64,000 bases of DNA from Prochilodus magdalenae (Eukaryota > Chordata > Actinopteri > Characiformes > Prochilodontidae): positions 1,503,077 to 1,567,076 of the forward strand of contig JAMWET010003062.1 of assembly GCA_024036415.1 (NCBI GenBank). Direction: 5' to 3'. The position numbers and the translations under genes are program-made. How positions within the stretch are numbered: the first letter of the stretch is position 1; every line of letters begins with the position of its first letter. The notes under the pieces are model-generated. The model made no database searches, was not told the DNA's origin, and saw nothing but the letters and a program-made list of their open reading frames with translations. This document shows positions 46,111 through 55,810 of the stretch, in pieces.

Positions 46111-47284
46111 ATATAATCTAAGTGCCAGTATGTGTTTATATAGGGGTGCTAGTAAGTATGTTTGGTTTGTATGTAATGTAAATGATGGCGCTGTAGGAGA
46201 GATGCCATCAATTATGTCATTTGTATTAGAAATTTTAGTAACTCTTCCTATGAATCCTGAATGTATGATGCATTACAAATGCATATGCAAGGCATTATAT
46301 GGTATACGCAAAACTTTGTAAAACTGAGCATATGCTTGTATAACTGCATACATAACCCTTTATAAAGCAAGAGTATATTCCTTTATTTTTATGTTTAGAG
46401 GAGTTTAAAACAGTGCCAGGTCTGTCAAAAACGAGCTCCTGTTTCCTCACTCCATACTTCTTCAATGTCCTGGAAGCCATTATAACTAACAAATGTTTAC
46501 CTGGATGTATGCCTGGGTCAGTCAGGATGCAGTTTATAACATCATGTTAGACCACATGATGGACGGATTTCATAATGTATTATAAAACCTATGTAATCTA
46601 GTTTTGTTATGCATGTCACTACTACTTCTTAAAAGGGACATTACAAGCCTATGACAGGTATTATAATAAATGATGTATGGCATATAACACCTTATACATG
46701 CATTTTGAAAGCGTTAAAGATACAGTTTTTGTAGGAAGTGAATGCATTTTTTGCACTTAGTTGTGTTTGAACAAACGCTGTGCTAAAACTATACTAAATA
46801 TCACAAAAGAACACTTGCACTATTGCTGTATTCTGTAGTTTTGTGGTTCTAGCTATAGCACTAAGGTAAAGCTAAATGGTGGGAAAGAAATGTAGTATAA
46901 TTAAACAACGTTGTCAGGCCAACTTAATAAAGGCTACACTTTCCTTCTGGCCATTTCATTGTTAAAGCTTAATCAATGTCAAAGAAAGAAAGTAATTGTG
47001 CTGTTCAGTAAGATAATTAATATAGTTAATAAAAAAGAACAGAATGTTATGCACATTTCACTGTCCCAAAATGCTTTATGTTTGGCTGTGGTGCCTAGTG
47101 TCTACTTAACCTGAAGTGTTTTGTCTGAAGCTTTCCTGAGACCCAAATTATTTTATCTGATGTCTGGAACCTAAACTGGGGTCTGACGATGTCCAGCACT
47201 CTATGATACAATACATGAAGGATATGTCATGGTTGTGACTTAATAATAGGTAATAGGACATTAGAGCCATAATAAATCATCCTT
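46111..47284. other. Unannotated AT-rich DNA
   Basis: No gene or repeat was recognised. Confidence 0.35.
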
Positions 47285-47445
47285 CTTTTACTCTCCTTGC
47301 TTAAGTACCTTTAAAGGTAAATACTTTAGTACTTTTACTCAAGTGGGGGTCTAAAGGGAGGACCTTTACTGGAGTAATATATATTGTAATTATCTCTACT
47401 TTAACTCAAGTACAGGGTTTGTTTACATCATCCACCACTGCCAAT
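47285..47445 (+). repeat. Fish dispersed repeat with ACTTTTACTCAAGT words
   Basis: Contains TAGTACTTTTACTCAAGT, CCTTTACTGGAGTAATAT and CTACTTTAACTCAAGTACAG, a word set I recognise from a common teleost dispersed repeat. Its class is unknown to me. It is non-coding. Confidence 0.45.
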
Positions 47446-49477
47446 AAAACAAGTAATTAATCTTTTTGTAAGCTGGCAGTGAATGAGTCCTACCTCCTTT
47501 CCTCACAGGAACTGTGGCCACAGTAATACAGTTACCAAGATGGCTGTAACTGGGCACAGTTAGCTGAGGAGAACAAATCTGTTCAATTTATTCACCCAAA
47601 AGATTCATTCAAACAGGATGAATCATTCATGAATGACACATCACTCTCTGTTAGCATTAATGCTCGCAGATTCTGTATTGCACCCCACTCCTCCCCCCCA
47701 TGGCAGAGGCAAACCTGTCAAACATGCTCTGCGCAGGATTTCAGCATGTGTTTGCTTCACGCAGTGGGAAACCTAGCCTTTATTGTGGGGGGATAAAAAA
47801 TAAGGTGGAAGGGTGCACTACTGTCCACATGTGTTCCATTCTGAAAGACTAGTGAGTTTGTGTTGCTAGCATGAGGATCTGGCTAAAAAGAAAAAAAAAA
47901 GTGTTTGCTGATGTTCTAGCGAAGGTTTGAAGGCCTTTTGCTATGAGGTTTCCCTGCAGTGCAGCAGTGTGTGTGTAGAGGGGCATGCTGAGTACTCCTG
48001 TCCTGTCTCTCAGAAACTGCTGCGAGCTCCAGGCCTACACACACACATCCCTCATCGCTTTGTTGGAGCAGAAAACCCTGTTAGCCATCTTCTCGACAGA
48101 AGAGCTGTGGGTTGTGTATTTATGATGCCCTGCATGCATATGCAAACATGGGCAGTGGTGCAAGCATTACAACTGTCCAATACATAATAGCGTTAGCCAT
48201 AAGCACGTTAGACCAACAACAAAACGCATTCGTAACGACACGAAGAAAGGCGAGTGACACTGTGTAGCTGTGTAAACCCTCGCTGCACTCATTCTTCATA
48301 GTTTTTCTAGCCCATTCATCCATCCATCAATCAAGTCACATCCTTTTGAACTCTTCCTTGACCACTGTTCACAGCCCACATCACCACAGCAGGTTGACTG
48401 ATTTACTATGACAAATGAGCTTTCCGCTGCAGGAAGGTTAGCAATGACGACATCCCACACGCAGAGTCAGTAGCTGGTCAGGGTTAATGCTATCCCACTG
48501 TTTAGAAGAGAGCAGGCGCACCTCCTACCTACTAAAGAATTCACCTCCAGACAAATCGATGTGAGTCTCCCTGCAACTCGCACTGTAAAGCCTGCGCACA
48601 AGTCAGCTGACTGTGATCTGTTTGGCAAAACTCAACACTGTCGGCGTTCACCTCAGCCAGGATGGAGGAGGGTAAACGCCTTTACATCAATATCACAATT
48701 TGAGTACGAGCCCAAATTAATTATATTCGAAACTCATATGAAACGGGGCGCGTAGGCCTGTTCTATCTAGATGATAAGTGGCTTAATATTATTGTACCGA
48801 ATAAACACGTTAACCTTGACAGTCGATCCCTGTGCAATGCATTTATGTTGACTATGTCTGAGGAATGTCAACCAGTCTGAGGCAAATGAAGCCCATCGAT
48901 CGAATTGCACTCTCCACTACAACTGATACAGTGCTCGGGGTTACATGATGCTTGGTGAATGTAGTTTTCAGTCAAATTTTGTTCTCTGGAATTCTCTTCT
49001 GTGCCACAGAGGAATGATTTTGAATGAAAAGCCTATGCACTCTTTCTCTATTTCCCCCCACACACACGCACACATTTTCACAGGTAGTGATCTAGCGCAA
49101 CATGGCACCGTACTATATGTACAGAAGGATTACTAATACATCATACATCGATAGTGAACACATTCAAAAGTTCTCTTTAAAATGCTGCTCACATTTCTGT
49201 GAGGTGTAATGAAACATTTAAAGCACACAGTGAGAGCAGACCATCCCTCCTCTGAAAAAATTGCTTCCTCTTTCCCTCAAAATCAAACATGGGAAGGAAA
49301 AAAAGAGCATGTTCCTTGTAGGCAAGCTCTTGTCTACCGTATCGACTCATGGCTTATGGATAGCCGACTGTAGATGAACCAGGAGTCACAGTGTGTGCAT
49401 TGCAAAAGTAGCCATTTTATTTGTTATCCAAAATGTCCAGTGGACCTACATGTGTAAACTAATTAGTGTGTGTTGTG
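47446..49477. other. Unannotated DNA
   Basis: No gene was recognised. The short open frames near 47927-48187 and 48561-48755 have no known domain. Confidence 0.35.
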
Positions 49478-50118
49478 TGGTGTGAGTGGATCAGACACAG
49501 CAGTGCTGCTGGAGTTTATAACCACTGTGTCCACTCCCTATTTACTCCTACCTTGCTGGTCCACCATGTAAAGTCACATGATATTATGTAGCTCATCTGC
49601 TGCTGCAGAGTTTGTGTTGATCATTCTTTAGTCCTCCATCAGTGGTCATGGGACGCTGCCCCCAGGACACTGTTGGCTGGACTATTTTGGTTGGTGGACT
49701 AGGTGTGTTTAAACACTCCAGCAGCACTGGTGTGTCTGACCTACTCACACCAGCACAACATTTACATTTATGGCGTTTAGCTGACGCTCTTATCCAGAGC
49801 GACTTACAAGGTTAATCATATTACAGCAGGGCCAGTGTAGTGTTAGGAGTCTGGCCTAGGGACTCTTATTGGTATAGCACAGCACAGTCACCCAGACCGG
49901 GATTCGAAACCCAGTCTCCCACATGTGGTGGTGGCGCCCTGGTGGGCAGTGGTGTTATCCGCTGAGCTACACCAACAACACCATGGTTTCACATGCAGTA
50001 AATCAGATTAACTGCAGTCTGTAGTTGTAAAACTACAAAGTGCTCTTATAATGTAAGTGGAGCTGGTAAAATGATCAGTGTGTGTAGATACAAGGAGGTG
50101 TACCTAATAGAGTTTGGT
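49478..50118 (+). repeat. Fold-back repeat family A, copy 3, with nested SINE
   Basis: The left half (49478-49756) matches 31595-31970, including GAGTGGATCAGACACAGCAG and its inverted partner CTGGTGTGTCTGACCTACTC. After a SINE insertion (49757-49977) the right outer part resumes with AAACTACAAAGTGCTC, GTAAGTGGAGCTG and GATACAAGGAGGTGTACCTA, the expected far end of the family. It has a single GGACGCTGCCCCCA site in place of the minisatellite of copy 2. Confidence 0.75.
49757..49977 (-). mobile_element. tRNA-derived SINE
   Basis: On the minus strand it begins GTTGGTGTAGCTCAGCGGAT, with an A box (TAGCTCAGCGG), followed about 50 bases later by a B box (GGTTTCGAATCCC). This gives the split RNA polymerase III promoter of a tRNA-derived SINE. 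The body contains CAATAAGAGTCC and CAGACTCCTAACACTA, and the tail TAAGTCGCTCTGGATAAGAG, typical of fish SINEs. It is about 220 bp and inserted inside fold-back repeat A copy 3. It is not a functional tRNA gene: the acceptor and anticodon arms do not pair. Confidence 0.8.
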
Positions 50119-50579
50119 GAATGTGCTTATTCCTACTGAATGAATGCATGCCTTTATTTATTCTTTTACAGCACTACTCCAGTACAGAGGCCTTTCATGG
50201 TATCTAATCTCTGCTTAAATTTAGTTTATACATTTGTATTACATTCTATTGGGCATAAGCAAGGCCTGCTTAGGCCAAGTACAACATGAAATGCTACTGT
50301 CTATTTGTAAAAGAAATTCGATGACTGTTCTGACTAATCAAGCTGTGTCTCATGATTGGGCTTCGTTCAGTGGCCATTTGTGTCTAAACCAATTTACCGT
50401 TGTTAGGATGGTTACACAACCAATCATTGCATCATATTTATGATCATTCCTTTCTCTTGCCTGACAATAACTTGTAATCTAGCATAGCGGCAGCGTCGGT
50501 ATGCGCACATACCAGACTTTTGTTCTTAGCTTGATCCGTTTAATGTGATGACCTGCTTTTGTCCATTATGTTTTACACA
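50119..50579. other. Unannotated DNA
   Basis: No gene was recognised. Confidence 0.35.
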
Positions 50580-51130
50580 CTGACACACAGGAGAGTGAGA
50601 GAGATAGAAAGAGGGGAAAAGATGTACAAAAGCAGCCACAGCAATAACAAAGCAAACACAACACCGAGAGACAGAGGAGGGGAGGAACTGATGCCTGTTT
50701 GGATGGAGGAGAGAGAAACGGAATGGATGGTGGGTGGGGTTAAAATCCTGGTAGGAAACTGTTATGCGTAAACAAAATCGGGTAGAGGAAGAGATGTCTC
50801 CCATCCCAACAAGAAAAGACGGATATGTTAAGAAGAAAAAAAGGGAGGGGTGAGCAGGGGGATGAAAGACATGAAGGGGGTACGGAAGTGAGAGGAGGAG
50901 GTAAAAGTACATTGATTTACTCAGATAGAGTGAGTGAGAGAGTTGGAAGGAGAAGAAAGAAACTCCAAGAGATGTAAAAGAAGAATCACACGGACTGAAT
51001 TAAAGTGAGTGTGATTTCCAGAGAGGTGAGTGTAGGTTGGGACCTTGTATGTGCAATATAAGATAGATAGAATGAGGCAATGAAAAAGAAGAATACGAAA
51101 GCATGGGGCTGTTGGAGCAAAGAGGAAATC
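50580..51130. repeat. Purine-rich block
   Basis: About 550 bp with a strong A/G excess on the plus strand (GAGAGTGAGAGAGATAG, GACAGAGGAGGGGAGG, AAGAAAAAAAGGGAGGGG), interrupted by mixed sequence. The minus-strand frames over it are compositional. Confidence 0.65.
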
Positions 51131-52639
51131 GCCAGTATTGAAGGGCAGCTTTGGGGGTTGAGGAGGGGTTCCAGTCCTGCCTTTTTTCATGTGGAGATCA
51201 GAAGCCCTGTGCTCGCATTTCAAATCTAGCTTTATAATACCAATCACACTCTTTTCCAAACATACAATCATGCACACTTGCAGACGCTTACTTTCTCCAT
51301 CCTCATACAGTATAACCTCTCACTGCTCTTCATGCTATGTTCAAATGCCAGTGTTTGTTTCCTGCCTGCTCACTTTGATCGAGGAAAGTCTTCTGCTCAT
51401 TGGAGTATCATCTAGTAGACTACAGGCTAACCCAGCAGCAGTGTTTGTGTTTTACTCAAACTGTAATTACTGGGATAACCGATTACTTGCTGGAAAACAG
51501 TAAGTGCACTATTCTCCAGTGAACTCAATGACCCAGGAGTCATTTCAGTATTTTCTATATTTATTTATTTATTTATTTTTAGAAAAGAAATAGCCAATCA
51601 TGACAAAAAGGAGCATCGCTGTGCCAGGTGCCTGCTCTGAACATATCTATCAATATGAGTTTGGCTAATGCTGTTTATAAATGTAGAAGCTAGGCAGTAG
51701 AAACAGTTCAAAAGATACTGAGGAATAAAATGCAAATCTTATAGAGCTTCTTCCTGTTTTCTTGTGTAGGTGTGCTTGAGTCTTCCATTTTTTTAACACA
51801 GGGGAATGATATCAATTAGATAGACTTCACATCGATGTTTTATCATGCACTTACTCACTGGTCACATTCATAACTAACGTTAAGTGACACAGGCAGAACA
51901 CATGGGAAAAATATGTAGGATAACATTCAGAGACATGCATAAATGTGTTGCTCTAAAACTTGATCTCCTACAGATGAGACAAGATGAGAACAACATTCTT
52001 AATAAAGGGGTTTCGTTATGCCCATTTTCAGCTATGATAATTTTAGTTTTGGGATCTACTAAAATACATGTACATAGCTAGAATATTACAATAATTGTAC
52101 ATCTGTAATCACCCTGTCTGAAACGCCTTGTTAGAGCTCCTGTGTCATTAAGCCCCGCCTCTTAGTTATAGCCCTTTGTGCTCTGATTGGTAACTTTCGA
52201 TCATTCTGTCTGATTGGTTAACTGTCATATGGTCATATTAGCAAGCAAACTGTTAAGTGATGCACTAGTCCCCAGCAGAGAACATAGGGGTCACTGGTCT
52301 CTAAAATTTTTGTTTCCACCAGCATTTCTTTCCTGTTCCCAAAAGTATCAATTAAGATATGTTCATATTTTACACATAATGGGGATACATAATTATATAG
52401 TACATATTTCTACAATTTCTGCCTGTTTAATGATGTACACACCCACAAGGGACATGTCTTGCAAGTGTGAATGTACAATTACAATAATTTTGGTTTTGCT
52501 ATGTCAGTTCGAGTCAAAGTCAGCTCCTGAACATCCTTCAGAACAAGTTGGTAGACTTGATCCATTGTCATGAGCTAGACTGGAGCAGGACATTTCACAA
52601 TGGAAGTTTTTAGAGTTTTAGCTCTCTCTCTCTCAGGCA
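51131..52639. other. Unannotated DNA
   Basis: No gene or repeat family was recognised. ATTT repeats lie at about 51560-51580. Confidence 0.35.
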
Positions 52640-53000
52640 AGTGTCACGCTTCCGGGTTTCCTCAGCTTTGCCGCTCCTCTGGACTTCCCAGAGTGCATCA
52701 TTCAATGACGTCACACCCACATGTCCCCAGTCTCCCAATAATATTATTCCCGCTCTAGTTCTCCTGAGTACTAGTACAGTTGTCATTAATCACCGGATTC
52801 ATTGTTTGCAACTCAGCATTTCTTCTCTGTTTATCTCGACTCTGGTTTTGACTCCCTTTGTTTTTGACTACCACTTTCGTCTTTATTCCTGTTGGCTTAC
52901 TCGTTTTGATCTACTCTCTGGCTATCAACCTCCTTTTCGTTCCTCTCACCAGTCTCCTTCTACTTTGGTTATCTCGCTGCTTATGCTTGTGGCATACCTT
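52640..53000 (+). mobile_element. Possible LTR-retrotransposon LTR fragment
   Basis: Starts GTGTCACGCTTCCGGGTTTC, then CTGGACTTCCCAGAGTGCAT, GTCACACCCACATG, CGACTCTGGTTTTGACTCCC and CTGTTGGCTTACTCGTTTTG. This pyrimidine-rich word order looks like LTRs of fish Ty3/gypsy-type elements. There is no primer-binding site, no coding domain and no second LTR, so at best it is a solo or truncated LTR. Confidence 0.35.
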
Positions 53001-53532
53001 CACAAACCATTTACATGCACAAAAAGCTGTATAACACACTAAAGGATGAGGAAAAAGCAGACAAGCAAGATTCCCTTTAAGTCAGAACTGTAATGTGATT
53101 ACTGGAATATAACCCATAATGCTTTACACTTCTCTGTTACAGTAGATAGTAATTACAGTACAGTACATGCTGAGCAGCTTGAGAAGGCACAGCTGCACCA
53201 GCAAAGACAACGTTACAGCCACAGTGCAAAGACTTTGGCTACGCAAACGGCAAGTGCACAGCTAGAGCGGGGATGGTGTTTGAAGTTGAGCAGGAAAAGG
53301 TCAACAGTGACCATAAGGGCACAGGCAATGCTGGCGGTTGTCATACCCAGAACCATGGAGAGGAAAAATAAAGGCAAGCATTTTATTTGGACAATCGTAT
53401 ACAGGGAACACACATGCCATTTAACCTCCCATTCATCTCGAATTCTTATTAGGCCGCTGCCTTTGGCCTCAACTCCCTTATTTTCTTTCTGAGCTGTGGT
53501 CTGGAGGGAACTCAGTTTGAAATTTAGAAATT
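53001..53532. other. Unannotated DNA
   Basis: No gene was recognised. Confidence 0.35.
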
Positions 53533-53778
53533 TAGTCTCCGCATTTAACCCATCCGTGAAGTGAAACACCCACAAACACACTCACTAGTGAACACACACA
53601 CTAGGGGGCAGTGAGCACACTTACCCGGAGCGGTGGGCAGCCACGGCGCCCGGGGAGCAGTTGGGGGTTAGATGCCTTGCTCAAGGGCACCTCAATCGTT
53701 ACTGTCAGTTCAGGAAATCGAAACGGCGACCCTCCGGTCACAAGGCTGGTTCCCTAACCTCCAGCCCACGACTGCTCC
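53533..53778 (-). mobile_element. tRNA-derived SINE, second family
   Basis: On the minus strand the head reads GCAGTCGTGGGCTGGAGGTT (A-box side), then GGTCGCCGTTTCGATTTCC (B box), followed by AGGTGCCCTTGAGCAAGGC, CAACTGCTCCCCGGGCGCC and a tail with GGGTTAAATGCGG. This is the organisation of a tRNA-derived SINE with the GCCCTTGAGCAAGGC body found in many fish genomes. It is about 245 bp. A degenerate relative is at 42915-43088. Confidence 0.7.
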
Positions 53779-53786
53779 AAGAGCTT

Positions 53787-53814
53787 GGACTAGTTGGGGG
53801 TCCCCGACTAGTCC
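53787..53814. repeat. 28-bp near-perfect palindrome
   Basis: GGACTAGTTGGGG followed by GTCCCCGACTAGTCC folds on itself with 12 Watson-Crick pairs out of 14 and two G-T pairs (one at the centre). It sits just outside the SINE at 53533-53778. Confidence 0.9.
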
Positions 53815-54415
53815 TACATTACTCAAAACATGCCTCACTTTGGCTACCGAGTACACCTTCAACTGGCCCCCCTGAAGTTCCAAGGTGGAATTTAAGAAGT
53901 CTTGAGATGACCAGTTGCACCTTGCTGTTACCATGACTTGGTGTCGCAGTAGGATCCTCAAATGAAACATCACTTTCTAACCCAAGCAAAGGAGAACTGA
54001 AGGCAATGTTTCTCCCGAGGTCTGATGCCTGCCAGAGTGTCCCTCTCTGGACTGTGGGGGAGTGTGGAGGACCCCCGGTCCATGTCTTGTATTGGTAATG
54101 GTGATTGAGAGAGGAGAGGGCGCGGTGCACTTGGCTGAGGCTCTTAGAGAGTAGAGGGTGTAATTGAAATCAATATTCTGCATGATGAGGTGACTCGCGG
54201 GGTTAAATCACAGCCCCTTCTGTCCCGTACTGCCGAGGACCACCCCGCTATTGGAATGGGTTCAGAGGTAATATCAGTCATAGAAAAGATCCGGGCCTGT
54301 TTAAGACTGTCTTTGAGGGCACTGCTAATGTGTGCGTGTGCGCACGTGCTGCTGAGTATATCACTCTTTCTTGCCCTTCTGCAGTAGTTTCCTCTCTTTC
54401 ATCTCCCGCGCGCAT
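53815..54415. other. Unannotated DNA upstream of the CpG island
   Basis: Single-copy-looking sequence with rising GC. No gene was recognised. Confidence 0.35.
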
Positions 54416-54419
54416 CTCG

Positions 54420-54429
54420 ACTATTTTAT

Positions 54430-54476
<47 letters not shown>

Positions 54477-54545
54477 CCTCTCTCACTGTCTCTCTCTCTC
54501 TCTCTCTTGCTCCCCCCCCCCTCTCCTTCCCTCCCCTTCACCTTA
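54420..54545 (+). repeat. (CT)n and C-rich tract upstream of the CpG-island exon
   Basis: CT repeats of about 70 bp, then CCCCCTCTCC-type sequence directly upstream of the CpG island. Such GAGA-type tracts are common near vertebrate promoters. Confidence 0.9.
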
Positions 54546-54617
54546 CCCCCTCCTCCTCCGTATCGGAGAAACCGGGGCAGCCCGGCGCTCGGCGGGTTAA
54601 CGCGCGCGCCGCCTCTC

Positions 54618-54622
54618 ATTGG
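54618..54622 (-). promoter_or_regulatory. Inverted CCAAT box
   Basis: ATTGG within CTCATTGGCTGAG, a typical NF-Y site context, about 230 bp upstream of the candidate start codon at 54849. Confidence 0.5.
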
Positions 54623-54848
54623 CTGAGCCAGAGGTAACCAGGCAACTCCAGCGGGAGGCGCGGAGGGAGCGCGAGGAGGAGGCGCAGGAGGCGCAGAGCG
54701 CGCGCACACACAGTCCAACATAGCGGAGCCCGCGAGGGGCGCGATGTAGCAGCACGCGCTCGGCCGCCTGGCCCCGGCATGGGAGATTGGATTAGCACGA
54801 GAACCGGAGAACCGAGAAGCGCGCGCACAGGGTTCACCACAGCCGAGC

Positions 54849-54881
54849 ATGGAAGCTGCAGCAGCACGCGCCACTTTCAAG
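54849..54881 (+). CDS. Candidate first coding exon, product unknown
   Basis: Inside the CpG island a start codon in an acceptable context (GAGCATGG) opens MEAAAARATFK. After the lysine codon the sequence reads GTAAGC, a strong splice donor, in phase 0. The exon would contribute 11 residues, with the rest of the protein beyond the window or in unrecognised later exons. The upstream start at 54779 reads a different frame through the same donor (MGDWISTRTGEPRSA), so the true start is uncertain and either start may be an upstream ORF. I do not recognise either peptide. The location, composition and donor make a plus-strand transcript here likely; the coding call itself is tentative. Confidence 0.4.
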
Positions 54882-55810
54882 GTAAGCACGGGCGCCTTTG
54901 CTGCATGAATCCTCTCTACCTCCCCCACCCCCACCCCCCTTCGTGCCGTGATCCTTGTCCGGTGTGAGGATGCACTCCACCTCGCGCTTTTCGTTCCGGT
55001 ACGACACGTGATTTTAGGCACCGTGGTTTCGCTTCACGCGTCCCATGGAACACCCTTAATGAAACCACTTTACGAGCAGTTTTTTTCTTGGACTTAAGTG
55101 TGGAGCGCATGCCAGAGGCACCGGTCGTCACGCGCGCACGGTTTTTGCTGCATCGCCGTCCTGCCTGCGCGTTAAACACATCAACCGGGGCACGCGCTAC
55201 GAGCGGCACTGCAGCCGGTGACCGATGGAGCGGACGAAGGCTCGGGACACCCTACAGGTTTCCGTATGTATGTTGAGGGTGAGTGTGCTTGCGTCTCTGT
55301 GTGTGTGTGTGTGTGTAAGAGAGCGTGCGTGTGTATGCGCTCGCATACAGCTCGCCCTTACTGGACCGAGCATGAGCTGGAACGGGGAGAGGCAGGGCAG
55401 CGTGAGGCTGCGCACGAGCAGGTGGCCGTTTAACTTTGATTTCCACTTTTCTATCTGGGAAGCTTTTGACGGCGCGCGCTCGAGTCGCATCGGCTGGCTG
55501 GAGTTGCGCGTGAATCGGAGTGAGGGTATTGAGCGGAGAGTGAACCCATGAGCCGGGCAGTGACCAAAGGAGTATAATGTAGAGCTGAAGGGAGTGGGGG
55601 GCGAGGGTCGGGGGGGATGTAGGAGAAGGAGGAAGAAGAAGGTGGTGCCGGAGAGCTTGCGCAGCGCAATCTGAAAGACGGGGCGCGCGCTAACGGCAGG
55701 AGCTTTCCGGTGATGAAGAGCAGGCTCGCGTGCGTCATCACGACTTTAACGACCGAGCCGTTTGATCTGATTCATGGCGCACGCGGTCTATTAGGACAGA
55801 GCGCGTGTGC

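Larger units (their letters stand above)
54555..55810 (+). promoter_or_regulatory. CpG island, likely gene promoter
   Basis: CpG dinucleotides become dense (GTTAACGCGCGCGCCGCC, GCGCGCGCACACACAG, CACGCGCGCACGG, GGCGCGCGCTCGAG) and stay so for about 1.2 kb before dropping back near 55.81 kb. This is the strongest CpG island of the window. An inverted CCAAT box (ATTGG, 54618-54622) lies in CTCATTGGCTGAGCC, and an RFX X-box-like word (GGTAACCAGGCAAC) lies at 54633-54646. No clear TATA box is visible, as is usual for this promoter type. Confidence 0.75.

Noticed and set aside
49905..49977. tRNA-like head with A and B boxes
   Set aside because: The acceptor and anticodon stems do not form, and the head is joined to a SINE body and tail. 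It is a SINE, not a tRNA gene.
54278..55021. 247-codon open frame on the minus strand, the longest of the window
   Set aside because: It runs through the CT tract (giving an Arg-Glu repeat) and the CpG island, where stop codons are rare. It is a composition effect.
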